This document shows, piece after piece, positions 36,001 to 43,759 of a DNA stretch of 64,000 nt. The notes below the pieces were generated by a model. It was not told the DNA's origin and did not search any database. It saw nothing but the letters and a program-made list of their open reading frames with translations. The position numbers were made by a program, and so were the translations under genes. The DNA lies in NCBI GenBank assembly GCA_964578885.1, contig CAZOEO010000015.1:1-64000 (forward strand). The letters run 5' to 3'. The stretch comes from CAZRHR01 sp964578885. Lineage in GTDB: Bacteria; Bacteroidota; Bacteroidia; CAIKAF01. Numbering within the stretch: the first letter of the stretch is position 1; each line of letters starts with the position of its first letter.

Positions 36001-36070
36001 AACGCTGGAGCGCAACCGCAACCGTCGTCAGTTTGAAGAATCAATGGACTTAGAGCTACAACCAGAATGA
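33002..36070 (+). CDS. Large secreted tetratricopeptide-repeat protein
   Basis: 1022 residues from ATG 33002. A signal peptide (MRKYVFLVGLMTFLGF...HGQ) precedes an almost continuous array of TPR helices. Typical repeats include AQAYFHLGKIHFRNKDWDQA, YNLGFARLKLRDYQGAISDF, LRIADAYFMMKNFDKSLEFY and AYMIGDILYRKGEYKQAE. It should form a long periplasmic superhelix that holds partner proteins. The stop overlaps the start of the outer-membrane barrel gene (ATGA), pointing to a shared complex. The same pairing appears in other Bacteroidota as I recall; no function is assigned. The in-frame TTG at 32978 lies inside the promoter and is rejected. Confidence 0.9.
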   Translation: MRKYVFLVGLMTFLGFSLCWKPLHGQRPQTYHDKEQIVLQVRDLMDLEQYTAAQALCREQLIQPQGLSEHALAQFRFFEAVAATYLFQMDAEVLLMRFIDLHPQVPQVAQAYFHLGKIHFRNKDWDQAIYAFSKADVFLLAKDEYVEFYFKQGYAQYMASQSDAALNSFAQVTPRVSPWNAPAHYYSGQIYYERENFQTALDYFLKVSGDKTFSRIVPFYIVQIYFRQEKYAEVLSYGEVLADTLKGPQKPRVQRIMAESAFFLKQYPTALNWYEKYENGGGQLDREGFYRMGLAYYQTAQYQEAATRLRQTTSEDDKLTQSTYFYLADCFIKLGTKRLALDALRLAAASDFDPDLSREALYHFAKLSYELGLNPYNEAVEALEAYLKRFPQAPNKQEARELMVQIYMSAKNYKDALASLETMPDKNPRLRLAYQRILYFRGIELYNNLDHDLASQHFSRAIQENFDPVITAEARYWLGEVRFKQKDFQAARQEWEAFLGTPTARKFPHYGNAWYNLGFARLKLRDYQGAISDFRAYLEKYGQKDAFKTSDAQLRIADAYFMMKNFDKSLEFYQRAAKGQFQVDYALFQSGILFGLTGQYKEKVDALRQLSSRFPQSPLAQEGVFETGKALIRDGRPLDAIPIFEKLLTDAPKGNFTSRTYLELGLIYYNAENDAQALGWLKRVADEYPKTPQSQEALKYIQSIYTNAGRIDDWLSFVRAQGGEVGQSTLDSGAYFAVLQAIQAKDCPRIHQAGEAYVRNFPNGAGKWNTLHHRADCYFDAEKDEEALKMYELLIAAGPGAYYENALVKAGYIYSEAKQDEQTLRVYTELEKTAGSTEVLLRCRDQLMRAHFRQSNWASSIEYAKKVLTFEKLPPAIEEEAHMTLARGYLKLGEDENSLAFSRKISTNSGSAYAAEAAYMIGDILYRKGEYKQAERELRKAIKTMGSYRDWMARSFILLSDVYVAMEDFVQAKSVLKTVIDRHDGADLVQVAKDKFEAIETLERNRNRRQFEESMDLELQPE

Positions 36071-37749
36071 AACATTTTCATTGGATCATGGCCCTTTCTT
36101 TCGGGTCAATGGCTTATGCCCAAACTTCGGGATCACCCACCCTTTCTCAAGAAACCATCACGGTTTTTACCGGGTTCGAGCCGCGGTTGGCAGAAGTGAG
36201 CAAAGTGCAAGAGTCACCTGTGATTCAAGATACCTTTCCTGTGGTTCGAGATACCCAGTATGTGCTGCTGGTGCGCCCGCAGAATACGGTGTACACGCCG
36301 GATACCATTCAGGCACTACGCCTCAAAAGTGAGCCCCTGAAAAAATTGCATCGCCTCATGTTGCGTGGTGGTTTTGGGAACTATACTTCCTTTCTTGGTG
36401 AGGTGGGATTATATTCCCTCCGTGCCAAGAACAACGGATATTATGTACAATTCAAACATTTGTCTTCTTCCGGTACCATTTCGGAAAGAGGAAATCCACA
36501 ACTCAGCGACAACCTGGCATCGGCCGGCTATCAGCATCGGTTTAAAAGTCTGAAACTAAGTCTCGATGGCGATTACCAAAGACATGTTGTGCATTACTAC
36601 GGTTTTGATCCGGTGGCCGATTCCCTCATCGTGGCCGATTCTACCCGGCAGCGTTATTCCATGGGACAAGCTCGTTTCTCAATCGAAAGTACTCACCGCA
36701 CGGATTCTATTCGCACAAACTACAAGGTGAGCACACAATTTTATCATATGTCCGATTTATACAGGACGTATGAAAATGGCTTTTCTCTGCGGGCGAATGT
36801 GAACAAATTCACAGACTTGTTCGCGCACGAATTTATTGGTGGTACGGTGTCTTTCGATTATTATAGCCTGAACCGCTCCCTTCCTTCCGATACGCTTGGA
36901 AATGGTTGGATTACCGATTTAAATCCATATTTCACCATGGGCGGCAAACCCTGGCGCTTGCAAATTGGTGCCGGTATCACGTTTGCAGGAGCAGATTCCG
37001 GATTTTTTAATGTGTATCCGAGAATTCAGGGACATTATAAAATCTTCCGCAAATTCATTATTTTACATGGTAATTTATCCGGAAACTATCAGCGCAATAC
37101 CTTCAATGATTTACGTTTCATGAATCCCTTTATCATGTCAGATGTGCGGTTGAAAAATGCCAATACGCCTTTGGATGCGCAAGCCGGATTAAAAGGAGCC
37201 TTTTCAGATCTGGTCAGTTATGATGTGGGGGTGGGCTATCGTACCACCCAAAATGCTGCTTTTTTCATCGATGATACCCTGAGTTTTCATCGCCGGGGAT
37301 TTCAAGTAGCTTACGACCGGCTCAATACATTTAGAATTTATGCCAACCTGGAATTTCAGTATGGCGAGAAAGTGCAAGTAGGTCTTCGGGGAAATTATTA
37401 TGCCTACCAAACCAATCAGCAATCCGAAGCTTGGTATCGGCCCCAGATGGACATCACGCTTTCCGGCCGTTATAACCTCGGTCAAAAGATTATGGCGACT
37501 GCCGAGCTTTATTTTTTAGGACAGCAACAGGCGCCGGTTTGGGCTACCGACATCAATGGGCAGCGCACCTTGGCGGCTGTGACCATTGATCCACTTTTCG
37601 ACATTAATTTGTCCGGAACCTATCGACTGAATCGCAATTTTTCCTTTTTCCTTCGTATGAATAACATGGCAGCTTTCCGTTACAACCGCTTTAATCGGTA
37701 TCCTGGGTTTGGATTCATGGTGCTGGGTGGATTTACCATTACATTGTAA
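36067..37749 (+). CDS. Outer-membrane beta-barrel protein, TonB-receptor-like without plug
   Basis: 560 residues with a signal peptide (MKHFHWIMALSFGSMAYAQ). A linker of about 75 residues rich in Pro and Thr is followed by amphipathic beta-strands to the C terminus, which ends FGFMVLGGFTITL with the alternating hydrophobic pattern used for barrel insertion. The N-terminal plug and TonB box of true TonB-dependent receptors are not visible. It is probably an outer-membrane channel or scaffold working with the TPR protein it overlaps (ATGA). Its stop overlaps the next start (TAATG). Confidence 0.75.
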   Translation: MKHFHWIMALSFGSMAYAQTSGSPTLSQETITVFTGFEPRLAEVSKVQESPVIQDTFPVVRDTQYVLLVRPQNTVYTPDTIQALRLKSEPLKKLHRLMLRGGFGNYTSFLGEVGLYSLRAKNNGYYVQFKHLSSSGTISERGNPQLSDNLASAGYQHRFKSLKLSLDGDYQRHVVHYYGFDPVADSLIVADSTRQRYSMGQARFSIESTHRTDSIRTNYKVSTQFYHMSDLYRTYENGFSLRANVNKFTDLFAHEFIGGTVSFDYYSLNRSLPSDTLGNGWITDLNPYFTMGGKPWRLQIGAGITFAGADSGFFNVYPRIQGHYKIFRKFIILHGNLSGNYQRNTFNDLRFMNPFIMSDVRLKNANTPLDAQAGLKGAFSDLVSYDVGVGYRTTQNAAFFIDDTLSFHRRGFQVAYDRLNTFRIYANLEFQYGEKVQVGLRGNYYAYQTNQQSEAWYRPQMDITLSGRYNLGQKIMATAELYFLGQQQAPVWATDINGQRTLAAVTIDPLFDINLSGTYRLNRNFSFFLRMNNMAAFRYNRFNRYPGFGFMVLGGFTITL

Positions 37750-38186
37750 TGGCCGCAACTTCCTTTTTATTTCCGGATTATGGATGCCGACTCAGAGAAG
37801 GAAACAGAGGAAAAGAGATTTGGGACGATTTTCGCAAAAAATGGGTGGTGCTCACTCCCGAGGAATGGGTAAGGCAGCATTTTTTGCATTATTTGGTGCG
37901 CGAGGTTGGATATCCGGCTTCTCGAATCGCCGTAGAGCGCAAGCTACAGACGGGCGCCTGGACAGGCCGGTTTGATGCAGTGATATTTGATGCAACAGGA
38001 CATCCACTTATGTTGATTGAATGTAAAGCACCGGAAGTGGCCATAGATCCTGCTGCCTTTTTTCAATCGACACGGTATTCCCAAACCCTGCAAGTTCCCT
38101 ATGTGGCCCTGACCAATGGGCTGGGATTGTGGTTGGTGGATTTGGCTTCCGGTACTTTTATTCAGGAATGGCCTTTGGCTCGCTGA
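37749..38186 (+). CDS. HsdR_N-type (type I restriction R subunit N-terminal-like) domain protein
   Basis: 145 residues, a single domain. REGNRGKEIWDDFRKKWVVL, then VEKKL-like AVERKLQTGAWTGRFDAVIF and MLIECKAPEVAIDP, match the HSDR_N_2 family. D and ExK residues (FDAVIF, IECK) are those of the PD-(D/E)xK nuclease fold. No helicase, methylase or specificity subunit is near, so it is not a restriction system; such solitary proteins are common in Bacteroidota near housekeeping genes. Its ATG overlaps the barrel gene's TAA. Confidence 0.82.
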   Translation: MAATSFLFPDYGCRLREGNRGKEIWDDFRKKWVVLTPEEWVRQHFLHYLVREVGYPASRIAVERKLQTGAWTGRFDAVIFDATGHPLMLIECKAPEVAIDPAAFFQSTRYSQTLQVPYVALTNGLGLWLVDLASGTFIQEWPLAR

Positions 38187-38307
38187 GCATACATTTCCTT
38201 CCTGCTTCATTGGTATTATTCGGGGAAAAGTTGGGAAGGTGACTTTTTACCCGACACGGCATGAAAGTTTTACAGGGTTTTAACCAAAGCCAAGGAGGGG
38301 ATTTTTA

Positions 38308-38315
38308 TATCTTTG
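38308..38315 (+). promoter_or_regulatory. -7 promoter box of the SPFH gene
   Basis: TATCTTTG matches TAnnTTTG, 19 nt before the ATG. Confidence 0.6.
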
Positions 38316-38334
38316 AAGTCTAACGATATCGGCT

Positions 38335-39414
38335 ATGAATTTTTTTAAGAAACTGCGCAACGAATTTATAGACATCATAGAGTGGGTAGATGAATCCGGT
38401 TCGGATACCCTGGTGCATAAGTTTGAGCGTTATCAGAACGAAATAAAGAACGGTGCCAAGCTCACGGTTCGTCCCGGTCAGGTAGCTGTTTTAGTGAATG
38501 AGGGACAGTTGGCCGATATTTATGCGCCGGGAATGCATACCCTTACCACCCAAAACATGCCAGTATTGTCTACGTTGATGGGTTGGAAATACGCATTTAA
38601 TTCTCCCTTTAAAGTAGATGTGTTTTTTGTAAATACCAGGCAGTTTACAGATCGGAAATGGGGGACGAAAAATCCGGTGATGATGCGAGATCCGGAACTT
38701 GGTCCTGTGCGCATCCGGGCTTTTGGAAATTTCACTTTTCAGGTCAGCGATCCTGGATTGTTCCTTTCTCAAGTGGTGGGTGCTGTTCCCAGGTTTTCTG
38801 CCGGAGATATTACGGAACAACTTCGTAACATCATTGTCACCAGATTCAGTGATGCCATGGGCGAAAGTGCCATTCCTGTATTGGACAAAGCCGGAAAGTA
38901 CAATGAATATTCTGCCGCATTACAGTCTGAAGTCTCCGGTTTGTTTTCCTCTTTTGGATTGACGTTGAATTCGTTGCTCATTGAGAACATTTCCCTGCCA
39001 CCGGAAGTTGAAGCGGTTTTGGATAAAAGGACCAGTATGGGCCTGGTTGGCAATTTGCAGGCGTTTACTCAGTTTCAGGCTGCACAAGCCATGGAAAAAG
39101 CGGCTCAGAACGAATCCGGAACAGCTGGAGCCGGCATGGGATTAGGCATGGGCATGGTGATGGCGCAGCAAATGCAAGGCGGGGCGGGTGCTTCCGTTCC
39201 TCCGCCGATTCCAAATGGCCAAATTTGGTTTGTGGCCAAGGATCAGCAGCAATTGGGACCTTTTGATGCGGCCACTTTACAGCAAATGGCGCAAACCGGT
39301 GCACTTCAACGGACCAGTTTGGTGTGGAAGCAAGGCATGGCACAATGGACTGCCGCGGGAGAAGTGACCGATTTGCATTCGCTTTGGGCCAGCATGCCTC
39401 CTCCCATTCCTTAA
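38335..39414 (+). CDS. SPFH/Band-7 protein with C-terminal GYF_2 domain
   Basis: 359 residues. LTVRPGQVAVLVNEGQLADI and PGMHTLTTQNMPVL begin an SPFH domain (about 40-235) like that of B. subtilis YdjI. A glycine/methionine-rich linker (about 258-290) follows, then a GYF_2 domain (IWFVAKDQQQLGPFDAATLQ, about 299-352) and a PPPIP end. PPPIP also occurs before the GYF domain; proline motifs of this kind are GYF ligands, so intra- or intermolecular contacts are plausible. There is no signal peptide or clear membrane helix. It is expected at the inner face of the membrane. The zinc-ribbon gene starts 10 nt later. Confidence 0.88.
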   Translation: MNFFKKLRNEFIDIIEWVDESGSDTLVHKFERYQNEIKNGAKLTVRPGQVAVLVNEGQLADIYAPGMHTLTTQNMPVLSTLMGWKYAFNSPFKVDVFFVNTRQFTDRKWGTKNPVMMRDPELGPVRIRAFGNFTFQVSDPGLFLSQVVGAVPRFSAGDITEQLRNIIVTRFSDAMGESAIPVLDKAGKYNEYSAALQSEVSGLFSSFGLTLNSLLIENISLPPEVEAVLDKRTSMGLVGNLQAFTQFQAAQAMEKAAQNESGTAGAGMGLGMGMVMAQQMQGGAGASVPPPIPNGQIWFVAKDQQQLGPFDAATLQQMAQTGALQRTSLVWKQGMAQWTAAGEVTDLHSLWASMPPPIP

Positions 39415-39424
39415 TTGAAACACC

Positions 39425-40552
39425 ATGGACATGTCGGGGAATTCGGAGAAGGAAGCCATCTCCAAAACAAGCGCATCCTGGGCTTGCGAACAATGTGGGG
39501 CGGATGTGAAATACGTTCCGGGAACCAGTCATTTGGTTTGTCCTTATTGTCAACACGATCAAGATATTCCTGTGTTGTCGGACATACAGGAACTCGATTT
39601 TTCTGCATTTGAAGAGAAAGCGGCGCAGGCGCCTGTGTTGGAGGTCTGGATGGTTTCCTGCAAGCAATGCGGCGCCTCTGCTACCTTAGAACCTCATGTT
39701 CGAGCGAGTAGTTGTGCGTTTTGTGGTGGCGCACTGGTAGCAGAAGATGGAGAAAACTGCGCCCTGATGCAACCCGGCGCTATTTTGCCTTTCCATATTA
39801 CGGATGTTCAGGCGAAAGCTGCTTTTAAAAAATGGATTAAATCACTTTGGTTTGCGCCCTCTACTCTCGTGTATCATGCCGAGCGTGCAGATAAGTTGAA
39901 AGGCGTTTACGTTCCTTTTTGGACTTTTGATGCACAAGCCAATACACCATATGTAGGCCAGCGCGGGACTTATTATTATGTGACGGTGCCGTATGTCACT
40001 ACCGTAAATGGCAAAACCACTACCCGAATGCGTACCGAACGCCGAACCCGCTGGACGGCAGTTTCAGGCGCGGTCGATAATCGTTTTGATGACGTACTGG
40101 TGCCCGCTTCCCAACAAATGCCCAATGTGTTAACCGGAAAGCTGGCACCCTGGAACCTGAAAGAAGGATTGGTGGCCTTTGAACCGTCCTTTTTGGCTGG
40201 TTTTGTGGCAGAAAAATATCAGATTGGCCTTCAGCATGGACTGGAAGAGGCCAAAGTCATCATGGAGAAAACCATCCAAAACACCATTTGTCAAGATATT
40301 GGAGGCGACGAACAGCGCGTAATAGAAATGCATCCTGCGTATCAGGATATTACTTTCAAGCATATTTTATTGCCGGTTTGGGTGAGTGCTTTTACTCACC
40401 GCCAAAAGACGTTTCGGTTTTTGGTGAATGGACAAACCGGAAAAGTCTCCGGAGAAAGGCCTTACGACAACTGGAAAATATTTTGGGCAGTGTTTGGCGG
40501 ACTGGCCACGGTGGGCCTCCTGATTTGGTTACTGCAATACTTTTCCAGGTAG
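39425..40552 (+). CDS. Double zinc-ribbon membrane-anchored protein (YdjG-like)
   Basis: 375 residues. Two TFIIB-type zinc ribbons: Cys21/24 with Cys39/42, and Cys79/82 with Cys97/100. A middle domain (about 110-330) has VPFWTFDAQANTPYVGQRG and WNLKEGLVAFEP, and one membrane helix lies near the end (about 350-371, AVFGGLATVGLLIWLL). Together with the SPFH protein just upstream it resembles part of the B. subtilis ydjFGHI set linked to PspA-type envelope stress. This relation is from memory and similarity of layout. No PspA gene is present here. Confidence 0.72.
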   Translation: MDMSGNSEKEAISKTSASWACEQCGADVKYVPGTSHLVCPYCQHDQDIPVLSDIQELDFSAFEEKAAQAPVLEVWMVSCKQCGASATLEPHVRASSCAFCGGALVAEDGENCALMQPGAILPFHITDVQAKAAFKKWIKSLWFAPSTLVYHAERADKLKGVYVPFWTFDAQANTPYVGQRGTYYYVTVPYVTTVNGKTTTRMRTERRTRWTAVSGAVDNRFDDVLVPASQQMPNVLTGKLAPWNLKEGLVAFEPSFLAGFVAEKYQIGLQHGLEEAKVIMEKTIQNTICQDIGGDEQRVIEMHPAYQDITFKHILLPVWVSAFTHRQKTFRFLVNGQTGKVSGERPYDNWKIFWAVFGGLATVGLLIWLLQYFSR

Positions 40553-40987
40553 GCGTTCCTGTTGACCTGAGATTCCTTCTTGTTTTTCAGGAGAAAATAG
40601 TTGTTGGGAACTCATTTTCTATGCCATATGGGAATGAATGCTTTATTTGTGATGGCCGTGCAGACACAATAAGGCAAGCATCAGTTTTTCGTTTTTCCCG
40701 GTCAAAGCCTTGCCACTGGAGTTGCTGCTGTCGGTTTAACACATTTGATGGTTTTTAAAATCATTAAAACTTGTAGTTCGGTTTTGGGAGACATCTCCAT
40801 GTCCCATAAGTCCAAAATGGCATTTATCTTCACTTCCCTGGCTCCCAAAAAATGGCAAATCATATATGGGGAACGAGAATAACTGAGTTGTTTTTTTATT
40901 AAGTTTCAATAAACTCATTAAAAAGAATTTATACTTGTGCAATCGGGGTAAAAGAGAAAGAGTCTAATAAAATCCTTCCATAATTTT
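40553..40987. other. Spacer without a gene
   Basis: About 435 bases between the zinc-ribbon gene and the next promoter. No credible coding region, RNA gene or strong terminator was found; a T run at about 40889 lacks a convincing stem. Confidence 0.4.
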
Positions 40988-40995
40988 TATCTTTG
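40988..40995 (+). promoter_or_regulatory. -7 promoter box of the S74-domain gene
   Basis: TATCTTTG matches TAnnTTTG and ends 21 nt before ATG 41017. Confidence 0.55.
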
Positions 40996-41016
40996 AATTA
41001 TAAAATCGAATTATTT

Positions 41017-42252
41017 ATGATTTTCATAGGTTCTGTTCGCGCTAAAGTGCTGATTGGTAGTGTGATGATATTGCCAATATGGGGTTGTATTTATGCACAA
41101 AACGTAGGAATTGGCATTCAATCTCCTCAATCCAGGTTGGAAATTCAGGGTACCACTTCCGGTGCCACAAATGCCTCGCTTCATGTTTTAAATTCAACAT
41201 TGAATTCTTTGTTGTATGTCCGGGACGATGGAAATATTGGCATTAGCAATGCCACACCGGCCGAGCGTTTAGACTTATTGGGTCGGATTCGCCTGCGCAA
41301 CAGCAATGGTGGATTTGTGAATTTGGGTGCCGGAGCAGGTTTGGGGTCGGTGAGTTATGATTTACCAACTGCAGACGGAAATCCAGGTGATGTGCTTACC
41401 ACCAATGGTTTTGGAACCTTGTCGTGGACTGCCGGCGGTGGTTCATCCGGCGGAGGCGGTGGTGGCACCACCATTTCGTGCAACACTTCATTTAATACCA
41501 ATTATACGGTTCGAGGCACGGGAAGTGGACAGTTTGAATGCACAGATGCCGTTTGGATTACCTCTACGGGTCGTGTCGGCATTGGAAGCACCTCACCGAG
41601 TTCTAGTTATGACTTGACCATTGGTACCAATGGGTTCCTGGTTAATGGAACGACCACGACCTCAAATATTTTGGGCAGATTACGAATTGGGTCAAGCTTT
41701 ACTACGACTTACGATTTACAAGTAGATGGTTCTTCTTACCTCGGTGACTTACGGGTGGGGACCACCTCCTCACCGCCTTCTAGCGGGATTATTACTACAG
41801 CCTTACGCATTTCATCTTCTACGGCAGGAACTGGAACGGCGGTTGTAAGAACCTCAAGTGGCGATATTCGTCCGCAAAGCTCTACCCGCAAAGTAAAAGA
41901 CAATATTCGCAGTTTACAGGTAGATCCCAAAAAAGTATTGGCTTTACGTCCTGTAGTTTACAACTTGAAACCAGCATTGGGTGGTGGACAGGAAGTCGGT
42001 CTGGTGGCAGAGGAAGTAGAACAGGCTATTCCTGAATTGGTGATTTATGGTCCTGCTCGTACTTGGGTGGGCGATTCCGGACTTACCGAAATGAATGCGG
42101 ACGGTTCTGAAAAATTAGATCATACTCGCCAGGAGCCTTATACGGTGGCTTATGACCGTTTGCCTGTCTATTTGCTTGAAGTGATTCGTTCGCAGCAACA
42201 AACCATTGAGGCCCTTGAGCGCAGGATTGAAGCATTGGAGCGCAAGCCCTAA
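41017..42252 (+). CDS. Secreted tail-fibre-like protein with S74 intramolecular chaperone domain
   Basis: 411 residues from ATG 41017. A hydrophobic signal (about 10-25, ending CIYAQN) is followed by NVGIGIQSPQSRLEIQGTT, a typical repeat of trimeric fibre proteins, and RLDLLGRIRLRNSNGG. A glycine linker (SSGGGGGGT) separates beta-rich stalk repeats with further NIGISNATP and RVGIGSTSPSS turns. The C terminus is a peptidase S74 domain: STRKVKDNIRSLQV, VGLVAEEVEQAIPEL, YDRLPVYLLEVI. It has a coiled-coil end (QTIEALERRIEALE). S74 domains trimerise and usually cleave themselves off. It is probably a surface adhesin; a terminator follows. Confidence 0.87.
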   Translation: MIFIGSVRAKVLIGSVMILPIWGCIYAQNVGIGIQSPQSRLEIQGTTSGATNASLHVLNSTLNSLLYVRDDGNIGISNATPAERLDLLGRIRLRNSNGGFVNLGAGAGLGSVSYDLPTADGNPGDVLTTNGFGTLSWTAGGGSSGGGGGGTTISCNTSFNTNYTVRGTGSGQFECTDAVWITSTGRVGIGSTSPSSSYDLTIGTNGFLVNGTTTTSNILGRLRIGSSFTTTYDLQVDGSSYLGDLRVGTTSSPPSSGIITTALRISSSTAGTGTAVVRTSSGDIRPQSSTRKVKDNIRSLQVDPKKVLALRPVVYNLKPALGGGQEVGLVAEEVEQAIPELVIYGPARTWVGDSGLTEMNADGSEKLDHTRQEPYTVAYDRLPVYLLEVIRSQQQTIEALERRIEALERKP

Positions 42253-42272
42253 ATCTCGCACGTATGTTTTGT

Positions 42273-42310
42273 AAACGCCTTTCTGTTGATTCCGGAAAGG
42301 CGTTTTTTTT
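42273..42310 (+). terminator. Rho-independent terminator of the S74-domain gene
   Basis: An 11-bp stem (42273-42283 with 42295-42305), 11-nt loop and a T run of eight. Confidence 0.9.
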
Positions 42311-42493
42311 GCGGTCGGATGTGTTTTGCATGGCTGCGCCAGGGGGCGACGTGGAAAGCCCACACGCGCCCGGGCCATTTTTATGAAATACCATGTGCAT
42401 TTGCGCGGAGGACTTGTAACATAGCACCCGGTGCCGCCATTTATTTCGGGGCTTGGTTGATTGTCACAAAACTTTGGCGGCAGGCGCCCTCCA

Positions 42494-43759
42494 TTATATT
42501 TTAAAGCGTCGGCGTTCTCGTTGAATCCCCTGCCACACCATGAATCCTTGAAGGCATGCGGTGAGGCATTGCGTGGCCAATCCGACTTGTGCTGCGCCAA
42601 GTGCGCCGAGTTGTGGTTGCAGCCAGATGTTTCCTAATATGCTGACTGTGACACCTATTCCCATGGCCACATGAATTTGTTTGAGATGTCCGGCGGCGGT
42701 AAGCCATGCGCCAAAAAACAAACTGAGTCCCAGCGGAAGCATGCTCAGGGCGATCCATTTGAAGGTGGGGACAATCTCCCGGGCATGTTCAGGATAAAGT
42801 TGCTGGCAAATCATTTCTGTGCCCAAATAGGTAATCAGACTGGCGCCTGTTCCCAGTATGCCGATGAATATCAGGGTTTGCCCGGTCAGTTTTTGAGTAG
42901 ATTGTTGTTGTGCCATTTTATTGGCTAACATGGGCATGAGAATCACCATGAACAATGCGGTAAACTGCATAAAGGCATCAAGAAATCGGAAGGCCGATCC
43001 ATAGATTCCGTTTTGCAGGCCGGACGGGTCGGTCATGGATTTCAGCCAAATGGCGTCGAAGCGGTACAGCATTCCCATCAAAAGAATCATGAGGGCGAAA
43101 GGCCAGGTTTTTTTTATCAGGGTAAAAAGGTGAAAGGGAGGTTTTTCTTGCCGTTGTCCGATGTGAGGGAGGACAGTCCAGCCGGTAATGGCGAGACTGA
43201 TGATGGCCGAGAGTAACATGATCAAGGCCATGCCTTCGGCCCATTTGGGAATGAGGGGAACCAGCAGCCAGATGCCGCCGAGAACCATCATAGCGATTTT
43301 ATCCAAATTGGCCAGAAGACTTTCGAAGGTGTATTTTCCTTTGACGCTCCAGATGCCACGTAAAAATTGGGAGGTATTAATGCAAACAAGGGACAGCGCC
43401 ATCATTCCGACCATCCACCACGATCGGGTTTCCCATTGAAACAGCCAGGCCATGCCGCCCAGTACTGTCAGATAAAGCAATGCGGAAAACAAACGGATGC
43501 GCAGAAATGCGGGTAAAAGGGTGGGAATCCATTTGGGATTTCCGGCGGCGCGTTGAATAAACATGGTATTGATGCCGGGATCCAGAATGGCGGTGAACAT
43601 CATGGTAATGCCCATGGCTGCCGCGTAGTCGCCATAACCACTTAGGCCCACTGCTTGCTGTAGCCTGGGTTCCATGCCTAGAATCCATCCCATTTTTACG
43701 ATTAAATGGAGGCTTCCGGAAGCGAGGGCATGTTTTGAAAAATTAAGTGCGGTCGCCAT
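42494..43759 (-). CDS. Polysaccharide flippase (Wzx/MATE-like)
   Basis: 421 residues with about 12 to 13 hydrophobic helices and few charged residues in them. The N terminus (FSKHALASGSLHLIVKMGWI) and the YGDYAAAMGITMMFTAILDPG segment fit the polysaccharide transporter (PST) flippases, which move lipid-linked sugar units across the inner membrane. It overlaps the O-antigen ligase gene by 17 bp, supporting that role. The C-terminal end is basic. The substrate is unknown. Confidence 0.82.
   Translation of the reverse strand: MATALNFSKHALASGSLHLIVKMGWILGMEPRLQQAVGLSGYGDYAAAMGITMMFTAILDPGINTMFIQRAAGNPKWIPTLLPAFLRIRLFSALLYLTVLGGMAWLFQWETRSWWMVGMMALSLVCINTSQFLRGIWSVKGKYTFESLLANLDKIAMMVLGGIWLLVPLIPKWAEGMALIMLLSAIISLAITGWTVLPHIGQRQEKPPFHLFTLIKKTWPFALMILLMGMLYRFDAIWLKSMTDPSGLQNGIYGSAFRFLDAFMQFTALFMVILMPMLANKMAQQQSTQKLTGQTLIFIGILGTGASLITYLGTEMICQQLYPEHAREIVPTFKWIALSMLPLGLSLFFGAWLTAAGHLKQIHVAMGIGVTVSILGNIWLQPQLGALGAAQVGLATQCLTACLQGFMVWQGIQRERRRFKI

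Noticed and set aside
37749..38186. Type I restriction-modification system
   Set aside because: Only the HsdR_N-like domain is present; no helicase domain, HsdM or HsdS genes are nearby.
40288..40758. Open frame running from the zinc-ribbon gene into the spacer
   Set aside because: Overlaps the real gene in another frame, and the part in the spacer has no protein-like pattern.
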